From: Puccinia triticina
Lineage: Eukaryota > Basidiomycota > Pucciniomycetes > Pucciniales > Pucciniaceae
Assembly: GCF_026914185.1 (NCBI RefSeq)
Contig: NC_070562.1
Span: forward strand, 2,976,001-3,040,000
Direction of reading: 5' to 3'
DNA length: 64,000 nucleotides
The notes under the pieces were generated by a model. That model made no database searches and was not told the DNA's origin. It was given only the letters and a program-made list of their open reading frames with translations. This document shows positions 19,475 to 29,515 of the stretch, in pieces (within the stretch, counting starts at the first letter, position 1; each line of letters opens with the position of its first letter). The translations under genes and the position numbers were made by a program.

Positions 19475-20239
19475 GGCCCCGTTTGGCAGCAGTGATGTTA
19501 TGTAATAACCACTGCTTTTCTATAACCGGGCCTCACCGAGGCCCATATTGTATCACTCGCATGTTTGGCAGATTGGAGGAGTTATGAGGGTCATCACGAG
19601 TTTCCTCATCACTCCTCATCATCCCCGCCTTTTCTGATATAGTACCCCTGGGGGTGTATTTGGGGTGATATCGGCACCCTTACACAACATACCTCCAACT
19701 CCACCTCTGTTACTCACCTTGATGGCCGGTACAGACTTTGTACCGGTCACCAAGCGGAGTACACACTCCAATCGATGGAAACGGTCATCAAGATTGATGA
19801 CCAATCCAACACAATCGGCCACCGATGATCATTGGTCATCGAAGGGACTATGTATTCTCCTCGATGACCATTGGTCATCGAAGGGACTGTGTACATATTT
19901 TCCTCGATGACCATTGGTCATCCAAGGGACCATGTATTCCCATCAATGACCAATGGTCATTGATGGGACTATGTGTTCCCCAAAAGGGACTCTGTGTTCC
20001 CTTCAATGACCGTGTACCGGCCATTGTCAAGAGTAGTTAAACACTCGATTGGCCTTGCCGGTATTTACGCTCGATGGCCTGTATTTACCGGTCATGGAGC
20101 TTGTTATGTAGGCAAGCTGTATGACGCAAGTGGCAGCCAAACACTCGTGTTATGTTGAAAGATATGAAATTCAAGAGTGATGTGCATCACATTAGGTAAG
20201 TGCACAACATCACATAACATGATTGCTGCCAAACGGGGC
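19475..20239. mobile_element. MITE-like element with GGCCCCGTTTGGCAGCA ends
   Basis: The left end GGCCCCGTTTGGCAGCA and the right end (reverse complement) TGCCCCGTTTGGCAGCA continue with similar TGATGTTATGT/TCATGTTATGT, giving inverted termini of about 28 bases. A second, weaker inner pair (TGTTTGGCAGA near 19,562 and GGCAGCCAAACA near 20,132) lies inside. It has no transposase. Flanks are AT-rich (TTTA left, ATTAAA right); a clean target duplication is not visible. It ends 17 bases before the large transposon at 20,257. Confidence 0.65.
19822..20000 (+). repeat. Minisatellite with a palindromic core inside the MITE
   Basis: About four to five units of 35-45 bases each carry ATGACCA-T-TGGTCAT (or the ATGACCAATGGTCAT variant) followed by GAAGGGACTATGT. 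Flanking fragments GTACCGGTCA/ACCGGCCAT suggest that the whole interior is a diverged inverted structure. ORFs through it are by-products. Confidence 0.65.
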
Positions 20240-20256
20240 ATTAAATTTTTGCAATG

Positions 20257-20287
20257 TACACCACGGCTGCAAGAAAAGTTTCTTGTG
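20257..20287 (+). repeat. Left terminal inverted repeat
   Basis: It begins TACACCACGGCTGCAAG and runs to about TTTCTTG; it matches the right terminus with two mismatches in about 31 bases. Confidence 0.8.
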
Positions 20288-20830
20288 ACCGATGTGAAAA
20301 GTTTTAGGTTTTCAAGTGGTGTGCAAAAAGTTTTGTGGTTTGAGTTTGGTTATGGGAAACATTTTTGGGTGTGAAAAGTTTTGAAAAAGGTTTTCACAGT
20401 TCCAATGCGGTTATGGAAAAGCTTTGCAGTTTTCAAACGGTTATTGGAAAAGTTTCCGGTTTGGAGATGGTTTTGGGAAAGTTTCTGCTCTCCCCCAACC
20501 ATTTTGAAATGTTTCAGGAAACTTATTAGTCTCCAGAAACTTCTGGCCCAAACTTTTCACCCAAACCTTTCAATCTGGTTCAAGATAAAGTTTATTGGAA
20601 AGTTATCCAGCCTGACAAAACGTTTCCGGATGGAAAAAGTTATTTGGCCACTCCAAAAAGTTGGCCAAAACTTTCCTTGAAAATAAAAAGTTTTCAAAAC
20701 CACTTAAAGTGGTTATCTGGGAAGTTTCACCTTTCTTGGAAGGTTTCCAAGAAAGTTTCCAGATATCTTTGCATATCCAGCTTTCCCACAAGGCCAACCC
20801 AACCGGGCTCTTGGGATCCAAGTGCCCCAC
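20288..20830. repeat. Left subterminal repeat region rich in AAAGTTT
   Basis: More than ten copies of AAAGTTT or AAACTTT, often as GGAAAAGTTTCC, occur in both orientations with irregular 20-45 base spacing. Dense subterminal motifs are known transposase-binding sites in CACTA elements; that role is inferred here. ORFs in this stretch are low-complexity by-products. Confidence 0.65.
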
Positions 20831-20892
20831 ATTCTTTGACTTGAACCTTCAGCCCACTCTCAAGTTCTGCCCGCCCTCCCAACAAAACAACC

Positions 20893-21961
20893 ATGGCCGA
20901 TCCCCCATCCAAATCCGACTACAATACCCACCAACCCAACTCCATCAACAGCGATATTTCCTCCTTGTTTGACGTGGCAACCGGGCCCCCTGCTACCGAC
21001 ATTTGCAAGGTTCATTACGAGGTTTCAGAGACCCCCACCAACGCTGCTATCTACATCAGCTACAAGTTTTATGCCAAAATTTGATACAATGCTGACAACG
21101 CTGCGGGGTACAAAAGCATCCAGACCAACCGCCATCTTCAGCCCTTGACCACCAGCGCCGCAGACATGAACTCCTTCGACTTGGCCACCTTCAAGGCGCG
21201 GATCATTGCCTACATTCGCCAGACCAGCAAGAAATACCCCGTCAATATCATTGCAGTATACTCGGATTCCAGGTCCATCCTCACCTGGAACCATGCGTTC
21301 ACCAAAGGCCTTGTCCAACATCCAGCCGCGCTTGCAATGACACCCCTCACCTGCTTTCCCACTTTCCGGTTTGAGGCAATGGACACCCACTTGGGGTGGA
21401 GAATCTGGCTTTCCCTCGAGATGGATCCCAATGTCCTTGTGACCCATCCCAATGCTGTGCTCTCGTTGTTAGTAAGTCCTCCGCCTAACAATCTAACTAT
21501 CCCTTGCAAGCTGCTAACAATTCCTTTGAAACTAGTGCCGCAAGGGTGTCGCCAGCTTTACTATTGTGGCGAGGCTGGAAGCGCACGACTTCAATACTAG
21601 GACCCCTACCGATCCTGGGAGCAGTACCGATCCACCCATCTGTACGCACCCAGAAGCACCCACTCTCACCAGTTCTTCAAAAAGACGCCGTGCCGAGGTC
21701 CCATTGCCACCGAAGGACTTCACCATCTGCCAATTCCTGGCCGTGTGCAACATCACCCCCGACTCCGAAGAGTACGACAAGATCCTCCAGGTCATTACCA
21801 AGCATCAGCTAATCCACTGGACTGCGTTCGAGGATCTTCCACTCAGGAACTTCATTGATCTAGGCTTCAAGTGGGGGCCGGCTCGGTTGCTTTTGAAGGG
21901 TTCGCGCAAGGCTCGCGCAATCATTGAAGACCTCAAAAACAACAACAATTGGTGTGATTGA
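20893..21961 (+). pseudogene. Accessory transposon gene 1, SAM-like C-terminus, one TGA
   Basis: Exon 1 is 20,893-21,471 (start ATG, MADPPSKSDYNTHQ). The intron is 21,472-21,535 (GTAAGT, CTAAC branch-like, TAG). Exon 2 is 21,536-21,961. The product would be about 334 residues. A TGA at 21,082-21,084 interrupts it after YKFYAKI; the frame is otherwise open. Exon 1 has a compact alpha/beta-looking segment (FKARIIAYIRQTSKKYPVN and WNHAFTKGLVQHP). Exon 2 has a basic KRRR and then TICQFLAVCNI ... HWTAFEDLPLRNFIDLGFKWGPARLLLKG, which follows the hydrophobic pattern of a SAM domain. No catalytic motif is visible. It may be a DNA- or transposase-binding partner; this is inference. Confidence 0.6.
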
Positions 21962-22045
21962 CCCGTTTGAATTTTTCTATCTACTCCGTCCCCGATTGAT
22001 CTCTTTCTCCCGGAATTACTTGTCTATCCCTCTTGCGCAAAAGAA

Positions 22046-22262
22046 GCTGTGTCTATCTCTCCCTAGCTCTCTCCGGAAAAAATAGTTGTCTATGTCTTGT
22101 GCCTGAATTAAAAAAGAAGCTGTTGTCTATCTCTCCCTAGCTCTCTCCTGAAAAAATAGTTGTCTATGTCTTGTGCCTGAAATAAAAAAGATGCTGTTGT
22201 CTATCTCTCCCTAGCTCTCTCCTGAAAAAAAAATTCTCTATGTCTTGTGCCTGAAATAAATA
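22046..22262 (+). repeat. Three tandem copies of a 73-74 base unit
   Basis: Units start at about 22,046, 22,119 and 22,193. Each reads GCTGTTGTCTATCTCTCCCT then AGCTCTCTCCTGAAAAAA and CTATGTCTTGTGCCTGAAAT. The array lies between accessory gene 1 and the 3' end of the transposase. Confidence 0.8.
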
Positions 22263-22537
22263 TGATTTGGTCTATCTGTTTCTCCCTGAAAGATGCTGTT
22301 GCATATCTCTCATATGTTGAAATATAAGAAATTTGAGTATTGAAATATACAAAATTTGAAATATATATGACTGACAATTGAAATATAATAAACTTGGCAC
22401 TAAGCAAGATCACACATAATGGGTCTGTTTAAACACCTATAACCCTATTTTAATTGATATCTTGGGCTGAAACACCACCAAAACACAATAAAAGAATGTG
22501 ATGACCAAAACACAATAAAAGAATGTGATGACCTTAT

Positions 22538-25500
22538 TCATTTGCCCTCGTTCTGCCACATATGCAGGCCTTCCTCCAGAGCCAGTTTCATCATCTCCTC
22601 AGGTATTGGTTGGACATACATATTTGAATGTTTGCGGTGCAAATATGGGGCATGATGTGATACAGCATTCAGTAGGTAGCTATTCATTGGTGTGTGATCT
22701 ATATAATTGATGTGTGATCCTCCTTCTTGGCGTCCGGTGAGAGGAACAAATTTATGTCTCACATGGCATTGGGCAGCAAAGCAGTTATGTTGAACATTGA
22801 TGGTGCATATAATGCGCTGGAAATAACAAGAAATGGTTTTGTATATTATTGTGAGGTTCATATCTTCAAATTAACAAGGACAACTTACCTGTGCTGGTAC
22901 ATATTGAAATTCCAACTGCTTAACAAGTATGGTCATGTTATTTTCTGGCTGAGTGCCTGTTTTTATGCATCTCTGAATTTTGGCATAGAACTGATTATTT
23001 CTCACTTCCCATATGGATTCAACACAGAAAATAATACCATGAGGACACTCTCTTTCCTGGACCTGTTACAAGGGAGGAAAATTGGGCATGAGAAGTTAGC
23101 ACAAATATTTGGCAAATACAGTGATGATGTTGATTTACCAAGACAAATGTCCCATCCCGGATAATTTCTTTCTCATCCACTCTGACTGCATTCACCCTTG
23201 TGATGAGGAGGGTGGGAAAATTTCTCAAAAGAGGAACTGGAACCAGTTCTCCAGCTTTGCGTTCCCCTCTATGGCCGTGGATAGTTGGTTTGAGTTGCCC
23301 ACACCCAAACCAATGTGAATTATATCCCATGGCTTTTTGGATGAACTGATTATTTTCAAAAAGTGCTCTAATTTCTGGTGAGGCTTGGAAATATCTTTGG
23401 TGTTTGTGGTTAAATAGTATTGCTCCTGATAAAAGCAACCTAATAATGTTGTAGTTGTTGAAGCTTGTGGCTATATCCCTGCTGGGGCTGAGCCGGTTGG
23501 AATGAATTGAGGCATTCCTGATCACACCATTGAAACTTTCAAATTTTTCAGTTGCAAACAAGCTTGCTGGGCCATATCTGCGGATAGATTCTGGGAGATG
23601 CAAGAGGTGATGAAATTTGGGTTTGTTGGCCCACCTCCCGTTCATGATACAGACATGATATAAGAAGAGATGAATGCAATTTTCAAGCTCCCAGATATAT
23701 TGGTCCATGTTGTTTATATGGGTCTGAAAAGCCATACTTGCAATCTGGGTTAATGATGTCCAGATTTCCTGCTGTTCCTCACTCATCATTGGGAACAGTA
23801 CAAATGGGGTGGCCTGCAGAATGAGACGGAATTCTTTGCCAATGAGACTTTTGTAATGCTGTATCATATATTTTGGCTGAATTGGTGGTCCATTAATCCC
23901 TTCTGTATTGAAGGCCCGCCACCGGGCTTCCAGTTCTGCATGCTGTGATTCTTTCAGCTGTCCCATAAAATCCTTCCACAGGTATTTGACAAAACCCAGA
24001 AGTATGACATGCAGGATTTCTATAGGAGTATCCTTGCAACCATCAAATGCTATCAAATGAGCAAAGGGGTTAATCATCCTTTTGGGAGTATCTGCCTGGA
24101 TTTTGAGTATTCTTAACCTTTCTTCATAATCAGAGCGTTTCAGTTCAATTAATGCAAAATTGACGCGGTCCCTGATTCCATATGCTTGATGCTTTCTTTC
24201 AAATTCCTTTTGGGTGCCCGATTGGGAGGTTTCCCATAAGTCATATGTATTGTCTATTGTTTCTTGCCATGTGCGTGGTGGTGGCATATGAGGGTGGCCA
24301 AAAAATTGTCTGAGGTATTCCATTGTGCATCTTTCCTCCCCTTGAGGGCATTGCAGTCCGCACATGTGACAGGGGTTGTTGGAGGTTCCTGGGTTTGGTG
24401 TATTGGTCACTTCGGCAGCCATGGGGGAATCTCCAACAAATGCAAGCATAACAGTCATGAACATGACTTCTTGCTTAACACTTGAATCATAAGCAATACT
24501 ACCTGCTGTGGCCAATTCACTGCAAATCTATCTATCAGGTCAATCATTACAGTTTTTGTCATAAAAGTGATAGCTTACTTCAACTCTTGAACTATGGGTT
24601 CAGCAAGCTCCAGAGGGCCGGCACAATTAGATGTGCATATAAAATGGCAATTGTACTCCATGTTTGAGAGGCTTGGAGGAAGGCCACTTAGTGTAAAGCA
24701 AAATGAATTGTGCTTATTACATCTTTTGGACTTGTTCCCAGAGGTGTCATCAGCATACAATGTGATAGGAACATGACGTATTATCCTTCCGTCAGCCTCC
24801 TTCCTCCAAGGATTGGGAACAGGAATCTTAGTTGTTCCACCACCAGTCTGACATTCTGAAAGAAGAGGAAAATCAGTTTCAAAATCAGTTTCAAGTAGCA
24901 AAGTAGGCAATATTGAGTGTTAATGAAATCCCCTTGCCATATATGCCGTTATTGCATTGAGCAATAAAAGAACCACCTGATGAGGTCATAATTTCATCAT
25001 ATTTCAGGCGGAAATATGATACTGGGATTTCTTCAAGAAGGTGGTGGGTATATGGCAGGTCCGCTAGAACCAACATCTGTGTCACATTGATCCTAACATT
25101 GTTGTGGATTTCCACAACATTGCAATATTTAGGCCTGACACATTTGGAGTACAAACAATCGTTGTATTTGTAAAAATATACTGAAATCATTATCAAATCT
25201 GGTCCATGAGATTGGCACACTGTGACTGGCTCATATATATAATAATGCTTGTTCTGAGCTTCAACCATTTGCACTTGGCACTTCCGGGGGAGCTCCTCCC
25301 TCCATTTGATACTTTGACTCAGCGCGTAGATTTTTTTACCCTTTGGGTCGTGAGGGTAAAATTCCAAGTGTTTGGAAACAAGAGGATTGACCAGTTCCTG
25401 AAAAATTTACACACGGACATCATCAGCCTCTTGATCATCAGTTATACCCAAAGTCATACACTTGTATTACCCCAGCTATGAGATTCTTCAAGCTTAACAT

Positions 25501-26355
25501 ATAAGTCTTGTTTTGGAATACAGAGATGTTTTGCTTGATTTCATATTTCAATATGTTGTCACAAATGCGGGTCCTTGCTCTCCTGATTGTGTCCCAGTGG
25601 GGAAGATCCATGTTGCACAATAATGATATTGACCGGATCTTATCATACATCTGTGAGGATAGGATTGTATGCAAGTGGCCCAACATCAGGGTCCCAATTA
25701 AGTACTTTGAAGCCCACTCAATAAAGTCATGATCAGCCAATAATTCCCCGTTTTCAATACATAAGATGCAACACATACCTCCTTGTTGGGGAAAGGGTAC
25801 CAGGGACTATTCAGATCAACTTGGTATCTATTTTGAGTAGAATTGTTATGTGCTTGATTTAAGTATGCTTGAATAATTGCTTCCTCATCTTCAAAAAAAT
25901 CATGCAAGTCTAAACTGCAATCAGAGCCAGAATTGGATGAAGACTCATCATCTGCTTCATGGCCAAATTCTGCAGGTTCCATTTGATCAATGTTCAGTGG
26001 TAGGGGTCCTTCTTGTTGAGGAGGGAAATGATCAACAAAGGCCCCATCTTCCATGTCTATCTCTTCCCTAGTGGGACCTTGATCCACTGCTTGAGGGACA
26101 TGAGGAGGTGTGCGTGGCCTCATCAGTGCTTGAATATGAGTCCATTTATCCACATGCCCTCGAGATCTCAGGTGGGCTGGAATATTCCTTGGAAGACATG
26201 TTCGATCCCCACAAATCAGACACCTGTATTTCACCAGGCCATTCCTAGGGGGCAACATTTCAAAGCCTAAAGGTAAAATCAATGGATAGTCAAATATGGG
26301 TGAAATCATACAAACAAATTCAACATATTTCAAACCTACCAGGTATATCAGACAT
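22538..26355 (-). CDS. CMC/CACTA-type (fungal tnp2-like) transposase, apparently open
   Basis: The start is ATG 26,355 (MSDIPG), followed at once by an intron. Exon 2 is 25,779-26,266 and has a BED-like finger (YRCLICGDRTCLPRNIPAHLRSRGH) and an acidic segment. Later exons lie within about 25,440-25,730, 24,930-25,370, 24,575-24,855, 23,085-24,510, 22,890-23,065 and 22,538-22,830. Key segments are PITLYADDTSGNKSKRCNKH (likely catalytic Asp), VGDSPMAAEVTNTPNPGTSNNPCHMCGLQCP, HLIAFDGCKDTPIEILHVILLGFVKYLWKD, KPKFHHLLHLPESIRRYGP, FATEKFESFNGVIRN and, near the end, INVQHNCFAAQCHV. I found no premature stop when joining exons, unlike the two accessory genes. Stop at 22,538. The family moves DNA by cut and paste. 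Exact splice sites in 24.9-25.8 kb are uncertain. Confidence 0.82.
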
Positions 26356-26875
26356 GGCCAGGCCAATTATATTTAATGGGAGGCCAATTTATATTTAATG
26401 GGAGGCCAATTCTATGTTGAAGGGGACGGAGGGGAATGGTGTTTTTGGATGGGCAAGAGAGGCAGTTATGAACTTGTCCAGCTCCACACGTGTCCAGCTG
26501 CGCGCGCGCGGCGCAGCCCCCCATACCCCCCGATCCCAATGGAACTTGTTTGATCTCCGACCAGGTTGGATATCAAACAAGTTCTGACTTCCACGTATTC
26601 CCTGGGCCAGCCACTTCCCCCCCCCCCCCCCCCACACCCGCAGATCCTGACGTTTGAACCTCCCTCATCTGGTTGCAGTCAGCAACCTCTCACTCATCTG
26701 GACAAAGTCGGTGACCTCGCCAACACCTTATACCCGGACGATCCGTCACTGGACGGCGCTGATATCTCCACGTCTCCGGGTTCCCTCCTCAGCGGTATGT
26801 ATGTACTCCATTACCTTGAGCCCCTAACCCTCCAATCCACTTGATTCACTAGCCCGTTCTCACCTGTTTCAGATA

Positions 26876-28706
26876 ATGGAACCCCCGCCCAATCCTGCCC
26901 CCAGTGTTATACTCCGACCGGACGCAAACGGTAATTGGCCTATGCCAGGACCCAAAGAGTGGCACACGATTCAAGACAAGTATCAACCGGATCTTGCGAG
27001 AGGCCCGATCACGCCGAATCCGGCCATAGGACCGACCCCACCGACCCCACTGGCCCAACCACACGCATCACACACCCCGTTAGCACCCGGATACCCACAA
27101 CAAGCCGGATTTCCCCAGCCCGGCCCAATCCATTACCAGCCAGGCAGTAAGTCCACATGGCCCTAACGCCTCCCCCCCCCCCTCCTCATGCTGTGAATAC
27201 TCAAGCACAACACCCCAGCCCCCCCCACCCAACAGGGCCCCCATGTCCAAACTGATTCAGGTGGGGCAGGACCCATCCGCCATACACCAGCTCACCACAG
27301 CCCGGCTCCCTACCACACACAAGGACGCCCAGATGGCACCCCCACCGCACCCCGCGCACAAGCGCCGCACCCGCCCCCCCAACTGATCCTTGGATCAATC
27401 AGCGGCTTGCCGGCCCCGGGAGGCCCAGCCCTCCATCAGCCACCGCCACTCACCAGCAGCCCGGTCCCATCTGAACGCCGCCCCTTGACTGCTGCAAGTT
27501 TGCAGTCTGGCCGATCCAACTTATCTTCCGCAGCGGTTTGGCCAGACACGCTTTCCTTTGTAAGGGAGCATGTCGGGATACTTTGGGCTAACATGAGCAA
27601 CTCCGTGGACTTCATTTGGGTTGCAACACCTATGTTTGATGTAAGTACAATGTATCCACCCCCCTGAGCAGACACTAATTATCCCGTTCCCACAAGATCC
27701 CCGAGCACGAAAAATGGCCGGCGGCCATGGTCTTAATCCTTGCCGGCATAGACCACATGCAAGGTGAAATCCTCAGCAAGTTTGGCGCCGTCGAAAACAT
27801 GCAAGCCAACTTAGTCAGCAGGATGGTCGCCGAGCTGAAACCCCAGGCCGAGGACGGGGCCCTGGTTCCCAGCAAAGCCAAAGCGGGTGCGAGCGCCGAG
27901 ACGCTCAAGGGGCTTGTACGTAACAACCTCCAAATCATCTTACTCAATGGGACCCTTGACGCCTATGGACGGGTGGCAAATCGCAAGCTAGCGGGGGCCG
28001 CCACCCCCTTTTCGGCCATCAAAGTAAGTCTAAGTCTTCCTATGGTCGCCCTAACCCGGGAATCGGCGCTAATCAAATGAGTTTCAGGCCTTGGTCAAGA
28101 CCCAGGATGAAAAGTTCCTTGCCCAGTTCCCGCCAGACTATGTAGACAATGCCGCCTGGAACGCACAACTCAATACGATTATTACTAACGTCCTGAAAGC
28201 CGACAAGCACAAGCTTCTCTCCCTCCTCCAAAGCAACCTACCCACCACCGGGGCCCGTCCCCGTCTTGGCGGAGATGGTGGCCAATGTTTATTCGGGCAT
28301 GCTAACTCGGTTCAAGGATGTCTGCCCCATCCAGATCAATTGAGAAGTGAAGAAGCCCGCCCAAGCTCGTCTAGCTCACATGCGAATTGTCCTCCACCTC
28401 AACCGGATTGCTCGAAATGACCAAGGCGAGAAGCACACCTTCTGGACCCAACCCGACTCAGACCTTGCCCTGCAAACAGGTAAACCCCCAATGTACAAAT
28501 TTGTGTTCGCCCGGCTCATCCTTTGCAAGGACAAGGCCCTCTGGGATGGCATCAATACCGTTGACAGCATCGGCGAGGCCGACTGTGTCCTGCCCACCGA
28601 GCCGGAAATCGAAGAGGAAATGGCAAGCTACCTTTGTAGGCAGAGCGGCGCAGGCGTGGCACCTACCGCAGACCCAGGAGAAGGCATGGATTTAGCGGAG
28701 TTCTAA
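26876..28706 (+). pseudogene. Accessory transposon gene 2, unknown, frameshift and TGA
   Basis: Pro-rich N-terminal exon (26,876-27,146, MEPPPNPAPSVILRP), a second Pro-rich region, then helical segments SFVREHVGILWANMSNSVDF, WPAAMVLILAGIDHMQGEILSKFGAVENMQANL and LVRNNLQIILLNGTLDAYGRVANRKL. Donor/acceptor pairs at about 27,641/27,696 and 28,024/28,087 are clear; the join near 27,147-27,235 does not keep frame as I read it. Similarity shifts frame near 28,250, and an in-frame TGA stands at 28,341-28,343. The last part (KPPMYKFVFARLILCKDKALW) ends at 28,706. An upstream exon may begin near 26,580. I recognise no domain. Confidence 0.6.
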
Positions 28707-28758
28707 CTGATTCAATGGTCCTTATCCCAATCCCATCCCAAAGCCAGATCCTCCTATC

Positions 28759-28937
28759 ATCCCTCAGTTACTAACCAATATCCTCCCTCAGATTGATTAT
28801 ATAAATGATGCCATATGTAGTTTGATAGTTTATCCTCCCTCAGATTCCCACCTCGTTTTTCCTAACATTTCTCCTCCCTCAGTTACTATCCGATATCCTC
28901 GCTGTGATTGCTTATATAAATGACGCCATCCATATAG
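28759..28937 (+). repeat. Two direct copies of a 65-base CCTCCCTCAGTTACT unit
   Basis: 28,759-28,822 and 28,872-28,937 share CCTCCCTCAGTTACT, then ATATCCTC, GATTG and TATATAAATGA-GCCAT. Further CCTCCCTCAGAT copies lie between. The region follows the stop of accessory gene 2. Confidence 0.7.
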
Positions 28938-29029
28938 TTAGTGAGAAGAAAATGATGATAATGTATGCAATGTGATTCCCCTGCGATGATTTCTAAAAAT
29001 AAAAATGATTTCTAAAAACATCGGGTGCA

Positions 29030-29484
29030 TAACGTTTTGAGAGAATCAAAACGTTTTCCCATTTGTAATGAGCGAGCGAGAAACTTTTATGCGGGTTAAG
29101 AGGAAGTTTCTCAGAACTTCCTCTTAAACCGCAAACTTTTCCAGTTCAGTTTGCGGGTTTACAGAATGTTTCTGTAAACTTTTGTACGTTATGGAAACTT
29201 TTTCAATTGAGTTGGAAAAGTTTCCCAAAACCTTTGCAATTCTGGAAAACTTTTTCAATTGAGTTGAAAAAGTTTTCATGGTTGTCGAAAAGTTTTTCCC
29301 GCAAAGAAAAAGTTTCCCCAACCACCTCATAACCTTTTCTGGAATAGAAACCAAATGTTTACCGAATGCGAACTATTTGATAGAAGTCTCGGAAAACATC
29401 TCAACTCGGTTTCCGCCGCGAACGGGACCCGACGTCCAGTCTGAATTCTATTGAAAACTTTCTTGAGTGGTTTCAAATACCACT
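29030..29484. repeat. Right subterminal repeat region rich in AAAGTTT
   Basis: About a dozen AAAGTTT/AAACTTT motifs, in both orientations, mirror the left subterminal region; several sit in small palindromes such as AAACTTTTTCAATTGAGTTG. Confidence 0.65.
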
Positions 29485-29515
29485 CAAGAAAGTTTGCTTG
29501 CAGCCGTGGTGTAGA
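29485..29515 (-). repeat. Right terminal inverted repeat
   Basis: It ends CTTGCAGCCGTGGTGTA, the reverse complement of the left end, and is followed by GAGGGTCG. Confidence 0.8.

Larger units (their letters stand above)
20257..29515. mobile_element. 9.3-kb DNA transposon with matched TIRs and three genes
   Basis: The left end TACACCACGGCTGCAAG reappears reverse-complemented at the right end (29,499-29,515). The match continues with AAGAAAAGTTTCTTG against AAGCAAACTTTCTTG. TA at each border could be a 2-base target duplication, making the TIR start CACCACGG. Both ends are followed inward by about 0.5 kb crowded with AAAAGTTT/AAACTTTT motifs. Inside are a plus-strand gene (20,893-21,961), a minus-strand CMC/CACTA-type transposase (22,538-26,355) and a second plus-strand gene (26,876-28,706). 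Short target duplication and transposase type fit the CACTA/Mirage/Chapaev group, in which fungal Plavaka elements are placed. Confidence 0.78.
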
